34,836 nt of DNA from Spartobacteria bacterium (GTDB lineage: Bacteria > Verrucomicrobiota > Verrucomicrobiia > Chthoniobacterales > UBA6821): the NCBI GenBank assembly GCA_947482345.1, contig CANKJN010000014.1:1-34836 (forward strand), read 5' to 3'. Below, piece after piece: positions 1 through 6,572 of this stretch. Below the pieces are notes generated by a model. It had not been told where the DNA came from. It did not search any database and saw nothing but the letters and a program-made list of their open reading frames with translations. Each line of letters opens with the position of its first letter. The first letter of the stretch is position 1. Both the position numbers and the translations under genes were made by a program.

Positions 1-505
1 GTTTTTTAGATTTCCTTGTAATAGCTCGCTGCTCCGTCTTTGTGAGCGATTCAATCTCACGCTTTACCCCGAGAAAGAACTCACGCAGGGGCTTTCCATC
101 CTCACTGAACTCAGTCCATGAGAACCCCAGAGTCGTGTTGGATTTCTGATTTTTTGTAGGTTCAGGAGCTAGGTTCTCTTTTTGAAGCTTCCGCAAAGCA
201 GCTTGGCAAGCTGCCTTAATCATATCCCATGCCGCACCTTGGATGATTCCCTCGATCATCAATGCACCCAAGGCTTGCAACCAAGGATCAGGCTCCTGAA
301 GGCAATACTTGACCTTTAGACCCTTCTTTCGATCACACTCTTCAACCAGAGGATACAGGACTTTGAAATAGAGTAGGTATTGGAGACGACTCCTGTATGT
401 GCTACCGCGACGCTTTAGTTTTGCAGGGATAAAAACCCCACGGATGGGCTTCTTGGGAACAAGATCAACCTCAAGGGTCTTTGTGTTGATCTTGATATAG
501 CTCAT
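1..505 (-). CDS. Hypothetical protein, truncated by the left window edge (MSYIKINTKTLEVDLVPKKPIRGVFIPAKLKRRGSTYRSRLQYLLYFKVLYPLVEECDRKKG...)
   Basis: Manual translation of the reverse strand from ATG at 505 stays open to base 1 (~168 codons). Absent from the ORF track because it has no stop in the window. Starts 4 bp after the hsdM stop. Confidence 0.75.
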   Translation of the reverse strand, partial: MSYIKINTKTLEVDLVPKKPIRGVFIPAKLKRRGSTYRSRLQYLLYFKVLYPLVEECDRKKGLKVKYCLQEPDPWLQALGALMIEGIIQGAAWDMIKAACQAALRKLQKENLAPEPTKNQKSNTTLGFSWTEFSEDGKPLREFFLGVKREIESLTKTEQRAITRKSKK

Positions 506-509
506 CTCA

Positions 510-1973
510 CTACCCCTTCAGATCCTCGGCGAAGGTGGCGAATTGCTCGAGGGCGGCTTCGAGGTCTTCGGTGATGTCGGCGGCGATGACTTCGGGGGCC
601 GGGAGGTTGGCGGAGTCTTCGAGGGCTTCGTCCTTGAGCCAGAAGATATCGAGGTTGACCTTATCGCGTTTGATCAGCTCCTCGTAGCTGAAGGGCTTGA
701 AGCGCTCGGTCTCCGTCCGCTCGAAGCGGTTCTTGGAATTGAAGCTGGCGACGAAGTCGTCGAGATCGGCCTTCTTGAGGGGATTCTCCTTGAGGGTAAA
801 GTGCTTATTGGTCCGCAGATCGTAGATCCAGAGCTTTTCGGTCCACGGCCTCTTATCGGAGGCGGGCTTGCGGTCGAAGAAGAGGACATTCGCCTTCACC
901 CCCTGCGCGTAGAAGATCCCTGTCGGCAGCCTCAGCAGCGTGTGGACATCGGCCTGCTTGAGCAGGGCGCGGCGGATCGTCTCCCCCGCCCCACCCTCGA
1001 AGAGCACGTTGTCCGGCAGGACCACTGCCGCACAGCCATGCTGCTTGAGGATCGTGAAGATGTGCTGGAGGAAGTTGAGCTGCTTGTTGCTCGTGCTCGC
1101 CCAGAAGTCATCCCGGTTGGTCGTCAGGCTCTCCTTGGACTGCTCTCCTGCCTCATTCACGATGGTGACACTGCTTTTTTTGCCAAAGGGAGGATTAGCC
1201 AGGACGAGATCGTACTCGCCGTGTTTCCCTGCGAGGCCATCCTTGGTGACCACCGGAAGATCGCCTGCATCCGCTCCGCTCCCGATGCCGTGGAGCAGGA
1301 GATTCATCGCACAGAGACGCGTGACGCTGTCGACCAGCTCGATGCCATAGAGGGTACCGTTCTTGAGCTGCTTCTTCTGCTCGCGATCTAGGGAGAAGTG
1401 CTTGGCGATGTAGTCATGCGCGGCGAGTAGGAAGCCACCCGTTCCACAGGCCGGATCACAGATCGTCTGACCCGGCTTGGGTGCCATCACCTCGACCATG
1501 ACGGCGATAAGCGGACGAGGGGTGAAGTATTGGCCGGCTCCACCCTTCACGTCGGCGGCGTTCTTCTCCAGCAGGCCCTCGTAGGCATCCCCCTTGATGT
1601 CGACCTCGAGACTCGTCCACTGCTCCTTGTCGATCAGATCGACGATCAGGCGACGGAGCTTGGCCGGATCTTGGATCTTGTTCTGCGCCTTGCGGAAGAT
1701 GATCCCGAGCATTCCGGGACGCTTGCCGAGTTCCTCAAGGGTATGCCGGTAATGGGTCTCAAGCGCATCCCCGTCGAGCTTCAAGAGGGATTCCCAGTTG
1801 AATCCAGCCGGAATCGCCGAGGGCTTGTTGAAGGGAGGTTTCGACTGCTCATCCACCATCTTGAGGAATAGAAGGAAGGTCAACTGCTCGACATAGTCCC
1901 CATAGGAGAGCCCGTCATCCCGAAGGATGTTGCAGTAGTTCCAGAGCTTTTGGACGAGGGCGGGGGCGGTCAT
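510..1973 (-). CDS. hsdM: Type I restriction-modification system, M subunit (N-6 adenine DNA methyltransferase)
   Basis: N-terminal HsdM-like helical region; GQYFTPRPLIAVMVEVMAPKPGQTICDPACGTGGFLLAA SAM motif and catalytic ANPPFG (NPPF) motif. Confidence 0.97.
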   Translation of the reverse strand: MTAPALVQKLWNYCNILRDDGLSYGDYVEQLTFLLFLKMVDEQSKPPFNKPSAIPAGFNWESLLKLDGDALETHYRHTLEELGKRPGMLGIIFRKAQNKIQDPAKLRRLIVDLIDKEQWTSLEVDIKGDAYEGLLEKNAADVKGGAGQYFTPRPLIAVMVEVMAPKPGQTICDPACGTGGFLLAAHDYIAKHFSLDREQKKQLKNGTLYGIELVDSVTRLCAMNLLLHGIGSGADAGDLPVVTKDGLAGKHGEYDLVLANPPFGKKSSVTIVNEAGEQSKESLTTNRDDFWASTSNKQLNFLQHIFTILKQHGCAAVVLPDNVLFEGGAGETIRRALLKQADVHTLLRLPTGIFYAQGVKANVLFFDRKPASDKRPWTEKLWIYDLRTNKHFTLKENPLKKADLDDFVASFNSKNRFERTETERFKPFSYEELIKRDKVNLDIFWLKDEALEDSANLPAPEVIAADITEDLEAALEQFATFAEDLKG

Positions 1974-1977
1974 GGCA

Positions 1978-2472
1978 CTAGAATTTCCAACCCTCGCGCC
2001 TCATCAGCCCAAGAAAACTGATACAAGGAACTCCCATTTCTCGACAAACATCAGGGATAAAATGCGTCCTCTTCGGATTACGCTTTTCCGATGCCGGAGT
2101 CTCCTGGGTGACGACTACACCATCTCGGATCCTTGCAAGTGCAATGATGTAGGCATCAGCCTCTTCATGCACTGCTTTTGAATCGATGAGACCCGGAAAA
2201 CGGGTCTGGATGGACAATGCTTCAGCCAAAACCTCCTCCAGCGGGATAAAAATTTTCGCCCTGGCCTTTGCCCATGTTGTTAATTCGCTAGTTCCCACCG
2301 CTTCTAGTTCCTCTTGAACAATCTTGGGGGAAATCCAACGCTCTTGAGCGATCAACTCATCCACGCATGTGATCAGGGAACTAAATACATCCGTAGGAAA
2401 ATACCTCGATTGCCAGTCCATGAGGACATTCGTATCGATGGAATAAATAGCTTTTCCAGAGCCATCACTCAT
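1978..2472 (-). CDS. DUF4411-family PIN-like protein, putative toxin
   Basis: ORF 1978..2532 with likely start MSDGSGKAIYSIDTNVLMDW at 2472. PIN-like acidic motif (SIDTNVLMDW), ...EEADAYIIALA..., ...KRTHFIPDVCREMGVPCISFLGLMRREGWKF. 8-bp overlap with the upstream XRE/ImmA gene. Confidence 0.82.
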   Translation of the reverse strand: MSDGSGKAIYSIDTNVLMDWQSRYFPTDVFSSLITCVDELIAQERWISPKIVQEELEAVGTSELTTWAKARAKIFIPLEEVLAEALSIQTRFPGLIDSKAVHEEADAYIIALARIRDGVVVTQETPASEKRNPKRTHFIPDVCREMGVPCISFLGLMRREGWKF

Positions 2473-3649
2473 TGGCGTCTCCTCGTGCTGGAGTTTCGCG
2501 CAACGAGTCCCGCAGCTTAGAAAAATGCTCAAACTTGAGATCCAAATACCTCGAGGCGTCTACAGATGTGATGCGGTTCGCCTCTAAGGCCTGAAGCACG
2601 AGTTGTACATAGGGGCGGCCACTTCGTCCGATGGTTTTGTCAACCGGATGGGCGAAGCCGCCCCCTCGTGGTGGGAGCGTGGCCACATAGTCATCCCAGC
2701 CTTTTTTCCAAGCTGTATACTCCGGCCAGCTCATCAGCCCCGAAGTTTGCAGGCGCGTTGCCATCGCCAGCGGCGTGATACGGAATCGTCGAGCCAGACG
2801 CCGTACAGAGGGGATATCCCAAAAATCGGGACGACTTGGCAGTACGGCACGGAGAGCATTTTCCGGCACCAGGGCGAAGCTCGTAGCAGCCTCGGCAAAT
2901 CGCTCCAGTTGCTCCCAATCTTTCCCACTGCGGCGTTCGCGCAATGCGGGCACCTCTTCATTTCCCGCGGCGAGCATCACATGGATGAGCTCATGCAGAA
3001 GGGTATAGTTTCGGGAATCCGGCCATTCCTTGGAATTGATTGCCACTACAGGCAGAGGAAAACGGAGCAGGGATAAGCCACGAGCTTCCGAGAGTTCAAC
3101 TTTCGGAAACTGAAAGACAAAGATACCGAGTTTCTCTGCTGCAGCACGCCATTCGCGCCATGCCTGCCATTCGTCTCTCCATCTCGTTTGCACCGAGACA
3201 TCCACATCCAAGGCCACCCTCAGCCTCTCGCCGACCTGATCTGGCTTTTCCCTCAAATGAGCCTGCAATTGAAAGGAAGTCGGCTCTTCCCCGAGTTCCT
3301 CCATCAGCGCGAGAGCGTTTTCCCTCCGATTGATCATCTGGCGTAGGGCCAACCGCAACTCCGGGGATTCCTGCCCCGGAGTCACTCCCGGCAAGCGACG
3401 GTATTCTGCCGCAAGAGACGGAACCTGCGGCGGGGAGGGCAGGAAAAATAGATTAAGTGGCCTATGAAGAAAACGGGCTAACTCCTGCACCTGTCGTAAC
3501 GTGGGAGGTCTCTCACCACTCTCCCAGGCTTCGACCCGTTCTCGCTTTACATGGAGACGCTCTGCAATTCTGTCCACGGCATAGCCTCCCTCCTGCCGAG
3601 CCCATTCGAGCACAGATGGATTGATCGGAACTGGCAAAACGGAAGGCAT
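2465..3649 (-). CDS. XRE-family HTH / ImmA-IrrE metallopeptidase-domain protein
   Basis: N-terminal HTH (GGYAVDRIAERLHVKRERVEAWESGERPPTLRQVQELARFL) and zinc motif HELIHVMLAAGNEE (HExxH), typical of COG2856/ImmA-IrrE proteins. Confidence 0.9.
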   Translation of the reverse strand: MPSVLPVPINPSVLEWARQEGGYAVDRIAERLHVKRERVEAWESGERPPTLRQVQELARFLHRPLNLFFLPSPPQVPSLAAEYRRLPGVTPGQESPELRLALRQMINRRENALALMEELGEEPTSFQLQAHLREKPDQVGERLRVALDVDVSVQTRWRDEWQAWREWRAAAEKLGIFVFQFPKVELSEARGLSLLRFPLPVVAINSKEWPDSRNYTLLHELIHVMLAAGNEEVPALRERRSGKDWEQLERFAEAATSFALVPENALRAVLPSRPDFWDIPSVRRLARRFRITPLAMATRLQTSGLMSWPEYTAWKKGWDDYVATLPPRGGGFAHPVDKTIGRSGRPYVQLVLQALEANRITSVDASRYLDLKFEHFSKLRDSLRETPARGDANE

Positions 3650-3667
3650 GAGTAATTGTTTAATCTA

Positions 3668-3685
3668 CTCTATAGAGAATATTCT
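3668..3685. promoter_or_regulatory. Two abutting palindromes upstream of the XRE/ImmA gene (candidate operator)
   Basis: CTCTATAGAG (3668-3677) overlaps AGAATATTCT (3676-3685); flanked by GTTTAAT (3658-3664) and ATTAAAC (3706-3712). Starts 19 bp upstream of the ATG at 3649. Confidence 0.45.
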
Positions 3686-3702
3686 GCGAGCCCCAATCAG
3701 AT

Positions 3703-5031
3703 TCAATTAAACGCCTTCTGAAGGATGGATTGGCGGAGGCGGGAAGCGCGTTGTAGGTTGACCGAGACGCTGGCTTCCAGTTCTTCGATGACGCTGAGGC
3801 GGCGTTCGACTTCTTCGACGATCCGTTTTTGTTCAGAGAGAGGAGGAAGCGGTACTGGTACTGCTCGAATATCATCTAAACCGAGCCCCACTTTTGTCGC
3901 CCCACGCTGAAGTTTCTTCAGTCGCCCCCAACCTCCTTCAGATGCACTGAGATAATAAGCAATGTATGCTGGGTTTACGCACGAAAGGGGCCGAGCAAGT
4001 GCTACGTGCTGATTGATGTATGCTTCCCCAATACCGTTTGGTACAAGCCCTACCATTCCCACATCTGCTGTGATTGATATGAGCACGTCGTTCGGCTGAA
4101 CAACGGTTCGAGTTCCTTCCGCTCCTTTTGGAGGCTCAACGTATTGAATATCTTGAAGATCGAGACGAATGTCTTCGTGTTCTAAATTGCCAATACGCAA
4201 AAAGATTGAACCATTGTCTGAATAGTAAGCCGCCCAGCCACGAGAACCGCTGGTGATAAATGAAAATACTGCATCAGACATGCACCACACCCACCCCTCA
4301 GGTAGCTTTGGGAGGTTGGTGGTATAGGGGGCAGTGGGTTCTTTGTATTTGCCGCGGCCGGTCCAGTTCTTGCGGCGTTCGGTAAGGATGCTCTGGAGGA
4401 GTTTTTCTCCTGTTTCGTAGGAATGGCCCTCGGCTTTGGCGAGTGAGGCCTCGGTTGGGACGAGCTTACCTTCGCAGGCGGCTTTCAGAACCGCAGCGCG
4501 GTAGCGCTTGAGATTCACCTGAACGCGCTTGAGAGCCACCACACCGGCTTCCAGCCGGGTGAACTGCTTCTCGATCTCGGCAACGATTTCGCGCTGCTCG
4601 TCGAGGGATGGTAGGGGGATTTCCTTCTCGAAGGTTTTCTTCGTCGAGACAAAGGGCTGAGCCGATCCGCTTCGAATCCAAAACTGCTCATCATTGAGAA
4701 GATACCACAGATATTTCAGTTCAATCTTCTCAGGATCGGGCCAGACGACATGGGTATTGGCAATAGCTGACCAACGGCCTTGAGCGATGAAGCATTTTCC
4801 ACAACGGGCACCTACTGCCGAAACAATGATGGCATCTCCCTCATATCCATATTCCGTGTGCCAGACATCCTGACCGGAGGCGCTAAAGGCTGGATAAAGC
4901 CCATCGACGGGTTCTGAATGAAGCTTCCCCTTGATCAGCTTCCCATTACCGGAATGGTGCCGAGCAATCTCATGAAGCGCCACGGTGCGTAATGCACGGG
5001 GTTTCGTTGGTGATTGGAGAAGGACACTCAT
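3703..5031 (-). CDS. hsdS: Type I restriction-modification system, specificity (S) subunit
   Basis: ORF 3703..5109; likely start MSVLLQSPTK at 5031. Two TRD-like halves with IPLPSLDEQREIVAEIEKQFTRLEAGV and VPLPPLSEQKRIVEEVERRLSVIEELEASV repeats. Confidence 0.95.
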   Translation of the reverse strand: MSVLLQSPTKPRALRTVALHEIARHHSGNGKLIKGKLHSEPVDGLYPAFSASGQDVWHTEYGYEGDAIIVSAVGARCGKCFIAQGRWSAIANTHVVWPDPEKIELKYLWYLLNDEQFWIRSGSAQPFVSTKKTFEKEIPLPSLDEQREIVAEIEKQFTRLEAGVVALKRVQVNLKRYRAAVLKAACEGKLVPTEASLAKAEGHSYETGEKLLQSILTERRKNWTGRGKYKEPTAPYTTNLPKLPEGWVWCMSDAVFSFITSGSRGWAAYYSDNGSIFLRIGNLEHEDIRLDLQDIQYVEPPKGAEGTRTVVQPNDVLISITADVGMVGLVPNGIGEAYINQHVALARPLSCVNPAYIAYYLSASEGGWGRLKKLQRGATKVGLGLDDIRAVPVPLPPLSEQKRIVEEVERRLSVIEELEASVSVNLQRASRLRQSILQKAFN

Positions 5032-5206
5032 CGGTAAGAACCAAGTGATAGGCTTAAAAGAGGCTAATAGTGATCGTGTACTATGCTTATCCGCACCTAT
5101 TAAGCCCAAAACGATGATTCCATGGGGCTATTTGACAGGTTGCCACCCCTCCATCCGCATCATCGGGGTTCGATTTCCGCTTTGGGCGAGGTTTGGAGGC
5201 TGAGGG

Positions 5207-5719
5207 TCATTTCTTCACCTGTTTTTTGCCTGATGGCTTTTTAGCCCCATACGACGGAGCCTCCTCGGCAACGCGACTTGTGGAAAGCGTTGCCGTTGTT
5301 GGTGGCTTGGGCTCCACAAAGGTGATTGAGGGAAGAGTCACCATGCCCCTTGAGTTTCTTGCTGTTAGACTGGCAATCATTTCCCGGCAGGCCCCATAGA
5401 GCATGGATGCACCCGTTATCTCAATGAGCTGAGAAGCCTTCTCCCGAGGGTAGGCTTCATTGACTTTGAAGTAACCGGCAATCCGAACCATCCCAGTATA
5501 AACGGAAGGGACTCCATTCTGTTCGTCTCCAAAATGAACTGTCAGTTCTATACGCCAACGCAGCGGATCCTCTTCATGCGGTGAGAAAGCCCGATTTACC
5601 TTAAGTCCAAGAGAACTATGAGCATTCTCATGCTCTGAAGCATGGACTTCAATATCGAGAAACTCGTAAGCCTCGATCTGAATGGGAGATGCCCTAAGCG
5701 GCTTTGGCTGTGTCGTCAT
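5207..5719 (-). CDS. SecB-like chaperone (TAC-module type)
   Basis: GYFKVNEAYPREKASQLIEITGASMLYGACREMIASLTARNSRGMVTLPSITF matches the SecB pattern (G.F...; L.gaREmI..LT.R.....v.LP.i.F). Overlaps the HigA-like ORF by 26 bp. Confidence 0.75.
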   Translation of the reverse strand: MTTQPKPLRASPIQIEAYEFLDIEVHASEHENAHSSLGLKVNRAFSPHEEDPLRWRIELTVHFGDEQNGVPSVYTGMVRIAGYFKVNEAYPREKASQLIEITGASMLYGACREMIASLTARNSRGMVTLPSITFVEPKPPTTATLSTSRVAEEAPSYGAKKPSGKKQVKK

Positions 5720-6122
5720 TGGGAGAGTAGTCGGGGAGCTTAAAACTCACCGCTGCGGGTTTGCGGAGGGTGGCTGTAGCCTGGAAGGCTGGGTGAACTT
5801 CGGAGTCCTGCCAGCTATACCAGCGAACGGAATGTGTGGAGGGAGCGAGTTTGTGATGCAGTTTGGCTTTCACGGCGCGAGCCGCCCGAACCATGGTCTG
5901 GATGGTGAAGTTCCCATTCGCCGAGAGCATGGCGGTGACACGGGAGGGCTGCACCCCCATGCGCCGTGCGAGCTCCACCTTGGAAATCCCCTGTTCCTTC
6001 ATCATTTCGGCCAGTGCATCGGCAAACTGGAGGTGATGCAGGTCCGCCTCCCCCTCGACGGAAAGAGGGGCTGCGAAGAAGTCGGCTACGGGATTCTTCC
6101 CTTTGATCTTTTCAATTTTCAT
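5694..6122 (-). CDS. HigA-like XRE antitoxin with C-terminal extension (candidate chaperone-addiction segment)
   Basis: HTH region FADALAEMMKEQGISKVELARRMGVQPSRVTAMLSANGNFTIQTMVRAARAV, then a ~50 aa tail ...HSVRWYSWQDSEVHPAFQATATLRKPAAVSFKLPDYSPNDDTAKAA. Overlaps the toxin ORF by 11 bp. Confidence 0.85.
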   Translation of the reverse strand: MKIEKIKGKNPVADFFAAPLSVEGEADLHHLQFADALAEMMKEQGISKVELARRMGVQPSRVTAMLSANGNFTIQTMVRAARAVKAKLHHKLAPSTHSVRWYSWQDSEVHPAFQATATLRKPAAVSFKLPDYSPNDDTAKAA

Positions 6123-6558
6123 GGTCGAGGAGTTTGAGTCTGAATCGTGTGGTGGAGACTTTCTTGGCGGCGAGGTAGCGATTGCGGAGGGATTGGGCGC
6201 GGGCGATGTCGGCCTGCTGCTCCTTCTTGTTGTTTTTGGTTCCTCCGTTGGTCGCGATGATTAGCTGGGGATCGAGCCCTTCAACCTCGTCGTAGAAGGC
6301 ATAGAGGCGAAGGCCGGGCCGCTTAAACTCGAAGATGCCATCCCTGACGCTGCGAAAGGTAAATTCGTTCTCGAAGCGGTCATGTTCGGCAACGGTCTGG
6401 ATGCGGGTGATGAGGGATTCTGCTCCCCTAGGGTTGCTCTTCCTCAGAGTGGTCAGGAACTCGTAGGCGAGATCCCGTCCATCCAATCCAAGGGTGACAA
6501 CGCGTCGGGCTGAACCAAGGTGGATGCTGGTGAGGGTGATTTCAACCATAAATTTCAC
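6112..6558 (-). CDS. HigB/RelE-like (Gp49-type) toxin
   Basis: VRDGIFEFKRPGLRLYAFYDEVEGLDPQLIIATNGGTKNNKKEQQADIARAQSLRNRYLAAK: typical HigB/Gp49 core (LR..fY.....liill.gf.KK....p..ei..A......). ORF opens at GTG 6558; ATG alternative at 6549. Confidence 0.85.
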   Translation of the reverse strand: MKFMVEITLTSIHLGSARRVVTLGLDGRDLAYEFLTTLRKSNPRGAESLITRIQTVAEHDRFENEFTFRSVRDGIFEFKRPGLRLYAFYDEVEGLDPQLIIATNGGTKNNKKEQQADIARAQSLRNRYLAAKKVSTTRFRLKLLDHEN

Positions 6559-6572
6559 ATATATGTGAAATT
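6551..6572. promoter_or_regulatory. Perfect 22-bp palindrome AATTTCACATATATGTGAAATT at the hsdR/toxin junction (candidate HigA operator)
   Basis: Left half AATTTCACATA is the exact reverse complement of right half TATGTGAAATT. Overlaps the hsdR stop codon (6571-6573) and the GTG start of the toxin ORF. Confidence 0.65.

Noticed and set aside
5104-5187. tRNA-like segment: GCCCAAA...TTTGGGC acceptor-like ends and GGTTCGATTTCC T-loop-like motif
   Set aside because: The T stem pairs poorly (CGGGG/TCCGC), and no D arm or anticodon arm could be fitted. At best a decayed tRNA end; tRNAscan would decide.
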